DNA of 64,000 nt from an uncultured Lachnospiraceae bacterium (GTDB lineage: Bacteria; Bacillota; Clostridia; Lachnospirales; Lachnospiraceae). Shown in pieces: positions 53,728-61,781 of the stretch (position 1 is the first letter of the stretch; the number at the start of each line of letters is the position of its first letter). Under the pieces are notes generated by a model. The model did no database searches and was not told the origin of the DNA. It saw only the letters and a list, made by a program, of their open reading frames with translations. The position numbers and the translations under genes were made by a program. The stretch is taken from NCBI GenBank assembly GCA_910587765.1, contig CAJUNR010000005.1:62001-126000 (forward strand). Direction: 5' to 3'.

Positions 53728-55551
53728 ATGAAAACAAGTAATAAACGCCTGTATCTGAGGATGTATTTTCTTGTATTTATTAACTCCTTCATTAATTTTT
53801 TACAATTGGAAATCAGTACGGGAAACGGGAGTAATATTGTAGCTTTGAAATATGTACTCCTAAATGTATTAACAATTAGTTTTCTTGAGTTATTAATTAT
53901 TCTTGTTTTGAGAAAGTTCTGGCTTGGAAACCTAATATGTGGAATTACTTTTTCGATTCTGTCATTAGTTAACTATTATGTAATTGAGTTCCGCGGAATG
54001 CCCGTCACTGTGCAGGACATCGGTAATATACAAACGGCTTTAAATGTTAGTGGAGCTTATAATGTTAATTTGTCACTTGAATCCTGTCTTATACTAATAA
54101 TAACAATAATAATTGTTATTATTAGTATTCTAATTCGAAAGATAGAAATATCGACCGACAAAAAAAGTAAAACACTTGTAATCGGAGTGGTGTTTTTTAT
54201 AATTTCAATATACATATACTTTGGATATTTCTCCAAAAACCCTGTTAAACCTCCGAATGTACTGAGTTTAAGTTGGACAGAAGGATATTATGAATATGGT
54301 TTCATGTCTTGTTCGGTAGAAATTCTTTGTAAATCTGTGAGACCTTTAAAAAAAGTACAGGGATATGATCCAGTGGTTGTTGAAGAAATCGCAGATCAGT
54401 ACCCTTCATCTCCGAAGAAACCAAAAAACCCAGATATAATTCTTATCTTAAATGAAACCTTTTATGATTTAAATTTAGCGACGAATTCGGATAGCGTTCC
54501 GGATGTCGTAGACCCCGTGAGATCATATGATATGACACATGGATACGCTTGTGTTCAGGTTTGCGGAGGAGGAACAAGTATCTCGGAATATGAACTTTTG
54601 ACGAGTAATTCCATGCACCTTTTACATGGAGTCACCCCGTTTAATTCTTTGGAATTTAAAAACAGCAATAGCATTGTAAACTATTTAAAGGCTTGCGGGT
54701 ATTATACATTAGGTGCCCATCCGGAAAGCAGAGTGAATTACTCGAGGGGCCGGGTATATCCAAGCCTGGGATTTGACCTGATTAAATTCAAAGAAGACTT
54801 TACAGACAATGAATATTATGCCTCAAGAAATCCGGAAAATGGAGGAATGAATCTTATAACAGATTCTTCCGCATATAAACATTTGATCAATTGGTATGAG
54901 CAAATGCCGGAAGAAAATCCACGTTTTTGTTATCTTCTAACCATGCAGAATCACAGTCCGTATGACTTTTTGGAAGAAAACGAGCAGATTGTTCATAGTG
55001 AAGGCAATTTCGGAGAATATGATGCACAGGTAGATGAATATTTATCTTGTTTATATAAATCATATGAAGCATTTGCAGAATTGGTTGAATACTACAAAGA
55101 TTCAGAACGCGATGTAATCATATGTATGGTCGGAGATCACGCTCCGGTTTTCGTATTGGATATTTTCGACCGCAATGAATTGAGTGCGGTAGAGCGTGAT
55201 CTGAATCTTTGCAGCACCCCGTTCTTAATATGGTCAAATCGAGAATTTGAACTGCGTGAATATAAACTCTTCAGCTTGATATATTTAGTTCCAGTTTTGT
55301 TGGAGGAGGCTGGTATACAACTGTCTCCATATTATCAGTATATGTTAAACATGATGGACAAAGCTCCTGTTTTAACTCAGTTAAATCATTATTTTGATAA
55401 GGAGTATAATATATGTCCATATATAGAAAATGACGCATATACTATGGATGAAATAAAAAATTATTTTTTCATGGAATATAATAACATCTCCGGCAAAAAA
55501 AATCGGATTGATAAAGCCTTCCTGCCGGTTGAACAAGGGAATGAAGGGTAA
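53728..55551 (+). CDS. LtaS-family phosphoglycerol transferase-like protein
   Basis: 607 aa. Five N-terminal membrane helices (to about residue 165) precede an extracellular domain with the LtaS-type set: ILILNETFYDLN, GGGTSISEYE, YTLGAHPESRVNY, LTMQNHSPYDF and MVGDHAPVF. Metal ligands and the usual threonine environment look intact. It probably decorates the operon C polysaccharide, or a lipid, with a phosphoglycerol-type group. The gene is AT-rich and starts 8 nt after the preceding stop. Confidence 0.88.
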   Translation: MKTSNKRLYLRMYFLVFINSFINFLQLEISTGNGSNIVALKYVLLNVLTISFLELLIILVLRKFWLGNLICGITFSILSLVNYYVIEFRGMPVTVQDIGNIQTALNVSGAYNVNLSLESCLILIITIIIVIISILIRKIEISTDKKSKTLVIGVVFFIISIYIYFGYFSKNPVKPPNVLSLSWTEGYYEYGFMSCSVEILCKSVRPLKKVQGYDPVVVEEIADQYPSSPKKPKNPDIILILNETFYDLNLATNSDSVPDVVDPVRSYDMTHGYACVQVCGGGTSISEYELLTSNSMHLLHGVTPFNSLEFKNSNSIVNYLKACGYYTLGAHPESRVNYSRGRVYPSLGFDLIKFKEDFTDNEYYASRNPENGGMNLITDSSAYKHLINWYEQMPEENPRFCYLLTMQNHSPYDFLEENEQIVHSEGNFGEYDAQVDEYLSCLYKSYEAFAELVEYYKDSERDVIICMVGDHAPVFVLDIFDRNELSAVERDLNLCSTPFLIWSNREFELREYKLFSLIYLVPVLLEEAGIQLSPYYQYMLNMMDKAPVLTQLNHYFDKEYNICPYIENDAYTMDEIKNYFFMEYNNISGKKNRIDKAFLPVEQGNEG

Positions 55552-55593
55552 AACGATTTGATTATCCTGTTCATTCAGAAGTTGTGCTGACTC

Positions 55594-57209
55594 ATGTATA
55601 AATGGAAAATAGAATCCCCCTTTGTTTGTATGCTGTTTGTTGTATTCATATATATTTGGGTGCGTTATACATTCAGACGATAACCTTCAAGTCATACATG
55701 TCCTCTATTCCACCGACCTCTCTGTCGACGGCGACTTTGACGATTATTTTGATCTGGCCGCTCTCTATGCTTTGAGCGGCAGTCTGGAACCGACGATTAT
55801 CGTGGACGGAAACAACAGCGGCTTGAAACAGACAGGCGTCGCGGCCATTCGTCGTCTGGCAGAAACGGTTGGCTGGGCCGGTGTTACCGATACTGTGATT
55901 GTTGGACGGCGATGATAATCTGTCCGCTCCGGATGATTCCTGGTGCAGCATGGAACTGGTAAACGCCCTGGAACAGGCGGGTGGGGGAATTGATGTCGTA
56001 ACCGTGGGAAGTCTGCGTGATATCGCAGCTTTATATAACCACTCTCCTGCTCTCTTTGAGAAGAAGGTAGAAAATATCTATGTGTTTGCAGGGGATGCCG
56101 AAGGGACTTACGCGGAATATAATGTGGAACTGGACGAAACTGCGTTTCTGCGCATCATGAATTCCGGGTTGAATATTTACTGGATTCCCTGTTTTCAGAA
56201 CGGTCTGTTCACTGCCGGAAACCGCACTTCCTATATGCAGATTCCTCACAGTGAAATCTTTCAGGATACAGATCCGAAACTGCTGAACTGGTTTCTGTAC
56301 CGTTTTGAAATGGAAAATACAGACTTTGAAACGTGGAGCCAGACAGAACATGATACAACAGAATTTATGAAAGACATAAGAAATATCTGGATTGCTCCTG
56401 AAGATTATCTTTCCTCTGTTTCTTTAGAAAACGGCGATTATGAAATGATCTTTTCACCGCAAAAGAAACATTTTGCCGGAATTGAAATTTATCTGGTAAA
56501 CCATCCCGAGGGTAACAGTGGAAATCTCATTATAACGATTCTGGATGAATCAAATAAAATACTGAATACAATAAAAGTGGATCTGAGCAGAGTTCCTGAA
56601 GCGGACTGGTATAAAGTATATACAAAAGCATATTTAAAAAAGGATGCACACTACACATTAAGATTTTCAGCGGAAGGGTGTATGACTGTGCCTCATCTGC
56701 AAAGTGTAAACAGCGATTATTTACCGGCTGAAACACTGAGCGGAAGTATACTGCTTTCCTATGCATACTCAGAACCGACATTTACTTTCCAAAACAAGGT
56801 CATTATATCAATGTATATCATTGCAATATGGATTTTTATGTGCGGATATTTTATGAATAATGGCCGAAAAAGATATTTTCAGCAAACATCGGTTATAATC
56901 TTTATGATTTCTGTTTTAACATGGAATTATATGTACAATTCCATGGATATTCAAAATGGAAACTTTGCGGGATTCCAGTCCGACAGCGAAACGTTAGTCA
57001 CAGGTATGCTTCAGGCTGAGCATACGGTGGAAAATTTAAGAAGCGCGGAGGGGTATGGGCTCGGTAGATACTGTAATTTGAAGGGCTCTTTATTTTCATA
57101 TGAGTTAACCTATATTACAGACGATAACTGGCTGGATGGGTATTCAAGAACAGACAATAAAATTATAGTTGATTCAAATACCTATAGCAGAAAAGCTGCC
57201 TCAAGCTGA
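55594..57209 (+). pseudogene. Nucleoside-hydrolase-like membrane protein, frameshifted
   Basis: Three consecutive pieces in three frames make one protein. Frame 1 from ATG 55594 gives a membrane anchor (FVCMLFVVFIYIWV). From about 55670 the reading continues one base on, with VIHVLYSTDLSVDGDFDDYFDLAAL, the acidic motif of inosine-uridine nucleoside hydrolases, to a stop at 55915. A further +1 shift near 55900 gives GDDNLSAPDDS to 57209, with a beta-rich domain and a late membrane helix. Two shifts in one gene suggest decay or sequence errors. The hydrolase core seems otherwise well conserved. Confidence 0.7.
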
Positions 57210-57228
57210 TTTCGGACTAATTTCAAGA

Positions 57229-57343
57229 TAAACTACTACGCCGTAAGGCGGGTTATATGTTAAGTTAAGTTAATTGAATCGTGGGTACTGAAGGTACGTA
57301 CGGTTTTGTGAGAGGTCGGCAGGCCAAATAACCGCCTGCCTCC
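57229..57343 (+). mobile_element. Group II intron 3-prime remnant (domains V and VI)
   Basis: 57276-57308 can fold like domain V: GAATCGT pairs with ACGGTTT, with a GTAC/GTAC inner stem and TACGTACGGTT as in many bacterial group II introns. 57309-57343 resembles domain VI, with GGCAGGC pairing GCCTGCC. Just upstream a CGCC-GTAA-GGCG hairpin (57239-57250) has a GNRA loop. No reverse transcriptase gene or 5-prime part is present, so only the tail of an intron remains. Confidence 0.6.
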
Positions 57344-57377
57344 TGTTCGCTTGTGTCTGTTTCCGGATAAACAGCAG

Positions 57378-57773
57378 TCAGGCCTGTATTTTAGAAATAA
57401 GGGCTTCCTGAAGAATCTGAGAGAAATTAAGATCCATTGCCATTGCCGCTTCATTCAACCATTCGGGAATGCTCAATGTTTTTTTCACGGCACGAGAACT
57501 GGTACGTTTTTTGTAGGCAAGCATATCAAATTCAATCACAACAAGAAAAGCGTCCTGTTCCGATGTGATTTGTGTGGGATCAGAGGCCGAAGGAATCGGA
57601 TGCTGTTCGGCTTCACGGCAGGTTAGTGCAAGCCCCAAGGCGTCTACTGCCATTTCATAAGCTTGTTCCATATCGTCTCCCTGTGTAAGACATTCAGGAA
57701 GATCAGGAAAGGAAACCCAGAAACCTCCTTCTTCCGCTTTGTGAAACAATGCAGGATAAAATAATCTTTTCAT
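57378..57773 (-). CDS. hicB: HicB antitoxin
   Basis: 131 aa. The N-terminal HicB fold opens FYPALFHKAEEGGFWVSFPDLPECLTQGD, with AYEMAVDALGLAL following. The C-terminus (KKTLSIPEWLNEAAMAMDLN) looks like a ribbon-helix-helix DNA-binding domain, suited to autoregulation at the palindrome upstream of hicA. GGAGGT precedes ATG 57773. It binds and neutralises HicA in this family. Confidence 0.9.
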   Translation of the reverse strand: MKRLFYPALFHKAEEGGFWVSFPDLPECLTQGDDMEQAYEMAVDALGLALTCREAEQHPIPSASDPTQITSEQDAFLVVIEFDMLAYKKRTSSRAVKKTLSIPEWLNEAAMAMDLNFSQILQEALISKIQA

Positions 57774-57804
57774 AATGATACCTCCAACTTTATAGTGACT
57801 GGAG

Positions 57805-57993
57805 CTATTTGAGCCCCGCCTGTTTTAATATGGCCTGCTCCAGCCCCTTTTTTAAACTGGCGCTATGATAAGGAACCTCTGTCTGACGTCCTGTTTTCGT
57901 ATTCCTCATTTTTACATGAGAACCATTCTGGCCGACTATTTCAAAACCATACTTTTTGAGATGCTTTATCATCTCTCGTGGTGTCATTGGCAT
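57805..57993 (-). CDS. hicA: HicA toxin (mRNA interferase)
   Basis: 62 aa from ATG 57993. TPREMIKHLKKYGFEIVGQNGSHVKM contains the catalytic histidine in GSH, typical of the small dsRBD-like HicA RNases; VPYHSASLKKGL follows. The start is set by an AAGGAG at nine bases and by the promoter at 58018-58046, which rules out the longer frame from 58056. hicA precedes hicB, as usual for this type. Confidence 0.9.
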   Translation of the reverse strand: MPMTPREMIKHLKKYGFEIVGQNGSHVKMRNTKTGRQTEVPYHSASLKKGLEQAILKQAGLK

Positions 57994-58017
57994 TTCAGGT
58001 TTCTCCTTTCCTCCTTT

Positions 58018-58046
58018 ATTATAATACGTAATATTACGTATGTCAA
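58018..58046 (-). promoter_or_regulatory. hicAB promoter with 18-bp palindromic operator
   Basis: On the minus strand a perfect TTGACA (58041-58046), 17 bp, then a perfect TATAAT (58018-58023). Most of the spacer is the exact palindrome ATACGTAATATTACGTAT (58024-58041), well placed for repression by HicB. Confidence 0.8.
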
Positions 58047-58110
58047 TAGGGCGCATATTCCTAACAGGATAAACTTATAAATCAGCAATCACATCATGCT
58101 ATTCCGATTT

Positions 58111-58146
58111 CTTCAATTTGGATTGAAGAAAAAGCGGCTGTATGAT
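58111..58146 (+). promoter_or_regulatory. Possible promoter and inverted repeat upstream of the small toxin gene
   Basis: CTTCAAT (58111-58117) and ATTGAAG (58122-58128) form an inverted repeat; TATGAT at 58141-58146 could be a -10 box, but the -35 box (TTGGAT, 17 bp upstream) is weak. A UUCG-capped hairpin (58186-58199) follows in the leader. Confidence 0.4.
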
Positions 58147-58236
58147 AAAATGTGAGACAGGAAAACCAGAGAGCCGGGCGGCTTACCCTCTTCGGAGGGG
58201 CTGAACCCTCCAGACGAAAGAAAGGAGGGAATGCCA

Positions 58237-58326
58237 ATGATTACATATTCCGATCTGATACAGACAGGAATTTTCATTGTTGCCCTTGTTGGTCTTTGTT
58301 ACACGATCTTCAAGGGACGAAAATAG
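58237..58326 (+). CDS. Putative holin-like toxin (small type I toxin)
   Basis: 29 aa: MITYSDLIQTGIFIVALVG then LCYTIFKGRK, one membrane helix with a basic end. Length and pattern match the holin-like toxins of Firmicutes type I systems. AGGAGG lies eight bases before ATG 58237; ATG 58231 is too close to it. The leader contains a UUCG-loop hairpin and a terminator hairpin overlaps the stop. An antisense RNA on the opposite strand would be expected but no promoter for it is convincing. Confidence 0.7.
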   Translation: MITYSDLIQTGIFIVALVGLCYTIFKGRK

Positions 58327-58354
58327 CCGCCATTACCCCAAATAATGACGGCTA
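58324..58354 (+). terminator. Hairpin terminator after the small toxin gene
   Basis: TAGCCGCCATTA (58324-58335) pairs with TAATGACGGCTA (58343-58354) with one G-T pair. It begins at the stop codon. No T run follows, so it may rather stabilise the mRNA or take part in antitoxin RNA pairing. Confidence 0.5.
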
Positions 58355-58649
58355 TCGCGTGTAGTAATACATTGCATAGTTTGTTTTTCAGGTAAGCCGT
58401 GCGTCTCTGGCTTTCCTTTTCTCAATCTTACCATATTCCATGGCAGGACGCAAGCGCGAACTGATATTCGGTTTTGTCCAAGTCTTGTAAAAACGGTGAT
58501 GATAACATATAATGAAAAAACGAAGAGAATTTATAAATAACGTTATTCTATTAAGAATCCATTTCTCAGAAGCGAAAGGAAACGGGAAATCTAATATTCT
58601 ACTCACACTCAAAACACCTGGCACTTGGGCAAAAGGAGTACAAATCCGG
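58355..58649. other. Non-coding stretch between toxin gene and broken AAA-ATPase copy
   Basis: About 300 bp without a supported gene. Short frames here lack ribosome sites or family features. The minus strand could carry an antisense antitoxin RNA for the adjacent small toxin, but this is only expected from the system type. AAAAGGAG just before 58650 is the ribosome site of the broken gene that follows. Confidence 0.4.
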
Positions 58650-59737
58650 ATGAACACTCTGAAACTTCCCATCGGCATTGAAAATTTTGAAGAAATACGC
58701 ACGGAAGGATTCTATTATGTAGGGAAGAAGAAAAAAAGCAGTACGCCCAGTTAATCCGCATCGACTCCAGCGGCCGGCAGGGATTTGTCATGCCGGAAGA
58801 AGTTCTGTGCGGCAGTCTCAAACTGCTCTCCTCTCTTCTGCACCGGCATTACGGAACGAAAGTGATCCTGCTGATCGATGAATACGACGTGCCGCTGGAC
58901 AAGGCGCAGCAGTACGGTTATTATGAAGAGATGGTCGCCCTGCTCCGCACGATGTTCGGCCTGGCGTTGAAGACCAACAACAGCCTCCAGTTCGCCGTAC
59001 TGACCGGCTGCCTGCGGATCGCGAAGGAAAGTATTTTCACGGGTCTGAACAATCTGAAGGCCCGGTCGGTTATGGATGTTCCGTTCTGCGGGTATTTTGG
59101 ATTTACGGGTACGGAAGTAAAGGACATGCTGAAATACTACGGTCTTACAGAGCAGCATGCGCAGATCAGGGAATGGTACGACGGCTACCGCTTTGGGGAT
59201 ACGGATCTGTACTGTCCGTGGGACGTCCTGAACCATGCCGATCTTCTCCGCGCGCAGCCCGGCGCAAAACCGCAGGCCTACTGGATGAACAGCAGCGGCA
59301 ACGCGATTCTGCGGACGCTCCTGCAGAAAGCGGCTCCGCAGACCAGACGGGAGCTGGAAGCGCTCGTGAACGGGGAATGCGTCACGAAAAAGATCAGTCA
59401 GGAGCCGACCTACCGGGAGCTCTACGACAGCATCGACAACCTCTGGAGCGTTCTTTTCACCACCGGCTATCTCACCTGGCGGGAAGAAACGGACCGCAAT
59501 ACCTACCGGCTTGCCATTCTGAACCGGGAGATCTGGGAAGAGGAAACCGGCATTGTAATTGAGATCAAATACCCGGACAACGGCGATCTCGAGGCCGGCT
59601 GCAGGGAGGCGCTGGAGCAGATCGAAAGAAAACGCTATGCGGAGCGTCTGATGCAGGACGGGATGAAGACGATTCACAAATACGGGATCGCCTGCTATAA
59701 AAAAAGCTGCAAAGTGCAGCTTGGGAAAATCGGGTAG
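58650..59737 (+). pseudogene. Chimeric, twice-deleted copy of the AAA-ATPase_like/PD-(D/E)XK gene
   Basis: From ATG 58650 the first 25 or so codons (LKLPIGIENFEEIRTEGFYYV) resemble but clearly differ in DNA from 37387-37458. The sequence then jumps to the equivalent of about 37787 with loss of about 330 bp and of the frame (Walker A missing). From there it is almost identical to the intact gene up to 59525. A second, in-frame deletion removes the equivalent of about 38596-38892 (roughly 99 codons). The rest to 59737 is again near-identical. An internal ATG at 58790 opens the remaining 315 codons. Confidence 0.85.
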
Positions 59738-59756
59738 GGGAGATTCCTCCCCCTGC

Positions 59757-60194
59757 CTATTCCATTATTTTCTTAAATTCAGCAATGATTTTTTCCAGCT
59801 TTCCAATCGCCGCGTTAAAGAGAACGATGTCCTTCTCATCCGGTACTTTCGCGTGGGAATCAAACCGTCCCTCCACATTCAAAATATTCATTGTATGAAG
59901 AAAGTCTTCCTGATTGATCATTTTGCGCATTTCGATCTCAAAATCGTCGCGCCTGGTACAAAGATGCGTCCATTTTTCGTCTCTTGTCATTCGCTTTTTA
60001 TTTACATTTTCCTTATGAAGGATGTACTCTTTGATGACGCCCGTCTGGAAATCATAGTAATCATCCACTTTGCGGATAATTCCGTACCCGATCAGGTGCT
60101 GTACCACGGAATAGTCTTCGGTTGCAAAAAACTGCTGGGCCTGATTGAAATGTTCTTCCATCTTCTTTGTCTCAAGATATAAACCGGAGTTCAT
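59757..60194 (-). CDS. Hypothetical protein downstream of HepT/MntA
   Basis: About 145 aa. The segment QQFFATEDYSVVQHLIGYGIIRKVDDYYDFQTGVIKEYI looks like a winged-helix end of a bacterial ATPase, so it may be a C-terminal fragment of a larger protein or a small regulator. The remainder is helical and charged. Start ATG 60194 (TTG 60200 in frame), right after the HepT gene stop, indicates co-transcription. Confidence 0.6.
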   Translation of the reverse strand: MNSGLYLETKKMEEHFNQAQQFFATEDYSVVQHLIGYGIIRKVDDYYDFQTGVIKEYILHKENVNKKRMTRDEKWTHLCTRRDDFEIEMRKMINQEDFLHTMNILNVEGRFDSHAKVPDEKDIVLFNAAIGKLEKIIAEFKKIME

Positions 60195-60201
60195 AATCAA
60201 C

Positions 60202-60603
60202 CTATCTGTAATATTTCCGGGCGTTTTCTTTCAACTGCTCAAATAATGGGTAATACACTTTTATAATATCCTCAAACTTCTCTTCCGCAAAGGTTCCGTC
60301 ATAATCATGCGCAAGCTGATTTCTCGCCCGCAGCATCTGCATCCACTGATCATTATCGATAATTCCGTTGGTGAATGCATGCCGCAGCGTTTCCCGCGGC
60401 GACCCAATGGCAAAGTCAAGAATCCCAAGCTCTTTGATCAAAATATCCTTCATGACCTTCCATGAAATATCAAAGGTAAGACTGAAGTTCAGGACCGTCC
60501 CTTCCAGCACAAAATCCGCTCCCGGATCGGCATTCCGGCTCTTTTCCAGATTTTTCAGGCTTTTGCAGAAAGTATGATAGCGGTTAATAGATTTGCTTTC
60601 CAT
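60202..60603 (-). CDS. hepT: HEPN toxin (HepT / HI0074-type nucleotidyltransferase substrate-binding protein)
   Basis: 133 aa, all helical. It contains RNQLAHDY, an exact RX4HXY motif of HEPN RNases, preceded by the family pattern LNFSLTFDISWKVMKDIL. In known pairs the partner MNT protein adds AMP to the tyrosine and blocks the toxin. It overlaps the MntA gene by 20 nt; an AAGGA site precedes ATG 60603. Confidence 0.9.
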   Translation of the reverse strand: MESKSINRYHTFCKSLKNLEKSRNADPGADFVLEGTVLNFSLTFDISWKVMKDILIKELGILDFAIGSPRETLRHAFTNGIIDNDQWMQMLRARNQLAHDYDGTFAEEKFEDIIKVYYPLFEQLKENARKYYR

Positions 60604-60865
60604 ATTTCCTTATATCCTCCAATAAAAACTCATTATGAATGCTGTCATAGTCGAACAGGTCAATTTTCCGCAGCGTATCGATCTCCGACAGAGCTTCCTC
60701 CAGACGGAGAAGATCCGCGCAGCCGTAAACGACAAAATCAATATCGCTCGTCGGCGCCGCCGCACCGGCGGCATGGGAACCGAACAGGTCCAGTCTTTTG
60801 ACGCCGTATGCCTTACAGATTGCGGCGACTTTGCTGATAAGTTCCGAAACGGGCATGACATCCAT
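60584..60865 (-). CDS. mntA: MNT-type nucleotidyltransferase antitoxin
   Basis: About 93 aa. LFGSHAAGAAAPTSDIDFVV fits GSX10DXD exactly, the signature of minimal nucleotidyltransferase antitoxins. First gene of the pair; ATG 60865 follows GGAGGAG. A weak promoter (TATACA, 17 bp, TACAAT near 60910-60940 on the minus strand) may drive it. Confidence 0.9.
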   Translation of the reverse strand: MDVMPVSELISKVAAICKAYGVKRLDLFGSHAAGAAAPTSDIDFVVYGCADLLRLEEALSEIDTLRKIDLFDYDSIHNEFLLEDIRKYGKQIY

Positions 60866-60968
60866 CAAAAACGCTCCTCCTCACTGATTCAAAACAACAC
60901 TAAAATTGTAACATACGGAAACGGGAATGTATAGCGGAATTTAGATTTCCTTTTTCGTCGGCGGACGC

Positions 60969-60997
60969 TTGTCATTCCTGATTTTTCCATATATAAT
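60969..60997 (+). promoter_or_regulatory. Promoter of the lipoprotein gene
   Basis: TTGTCA (60969-60974), exactly 17 bp, then TATAAT (60992-60997). It overlaps an in-frame TTG at 60969, ruling that out as the start of the downstream gene. Confidence 0.75.
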
Positions 60998-61025
60998 TTT
61001 AAGAAGAAGGGGGGACAAAAACCAG

Positions 61026-61781
61026 GTGAACAAATCGTACGGTTTCAGCAGAAGTATATGTATGCTGGTGTCATCGTGCCTGGCGCTGCTTATGAGCGCA
61101 TGTCAGAATACGGCGCCGCCGCCGGAGGAAACGTCTTTTGAAAAGGTTTCCGATCTGGCATATTCGGGAACGGGAAAGGAGGAACCCATCGTATATATCG
61201 AAGAGCCGGAAGGATATCGGCCTTATCTGGTTCTTACAAACGATTACGACGGAAAGACCCTCGTTCTGAGGAAGGAACTGCTTCCCGAAGACAGGAGAAT
61301 CAGTGAATATTCCGCTTATTATGAACAGAGCGAAATAGACCGTTTTTTAAACGGAGAATTCTGGGAAAGCCTGCCGGAGCACACCAGAGACCGGATTGAG
61401 GATACATCCATTGAAATTCTTGATAAAAGCTGTCTCAACCGCATCGAAGAGCGGGTAACGGCGATTTCGAGAAAAGTGTTCCTGCTGTCTTATCTGGAAC
61501 TGGGCTACGACAGAAACGGTCATGTCGGGCTGGAAGGAACGCCGCTGAACTTTTTCGGGCAGTATGAAAACCGCAGAGCTTACGTTCAGGGGACGGAAAC
61601 GGCCTGCAGCTGGTGGCTCCGCAGCGCAGATTCCACCTATGATTCCTGCGTGTACGCGGTAGGACCCGAGGGCGAGATCGGAAGCACGAATGCATTTGGA
61701 AAGAACGGCATCAGACCGGCTTTCTGTATAGACGGAAGCACAAAGATTATGGAAGAGGGAGGACACTATGTTCTGGAGTAA
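61026..61781 (+). CDS. Lipoprotein with DUF6273-like C-terminus
   Basis: About 251 aa from GTG 61026 after a GGGGGG-rich ribosome site. A lipoprotein signal (SSCLALLMSACQ) puts the lipid-bearing cysteine near residue 26. The C-terminal half (YYEQSEIDRFLNGEFWESL ... SWWLRSADSTYDSCVYAV ... GIRPAFCID) has the pattern of DUF6273, a domain common in secreted proteins of Clostridia. Function unknown. It overlaps the next secreted protein gene by 14 nt, so the two are co-expressed and may work together at the cell surface. Confidence 0.8.
   Translation: MNKSYGFSRSICMLVSSCLALLMSACQNTAPPPEETSFEKVSDLAYSGTGKEEPIVYIEEPEGYRPYLVLTNDYDGKTLVLRKELLPEDRRISEYSAYYEQSEIDRFLNGEFWESLPEHTRDRIEDTSIEILDKSCLNRIEERVTAISRKVFLLSYLELGYDRNGHVGLEGTPLNFFGQYENRRAYVQGTETACSWWLRSADSTYDSCVYAVGPEGEIGSTNAFGKNGIRPAFCIDGSTKIMEEGGHYVLE

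Noticed and set aside
60969..61025. N-terminal extension of the lipoprotein gene from TTG 60969
   Set aside because: The region is occupied by a TTGTCA/17/TATAAT promoter, and GTG 61026 gives a proper lipoprotein signal.
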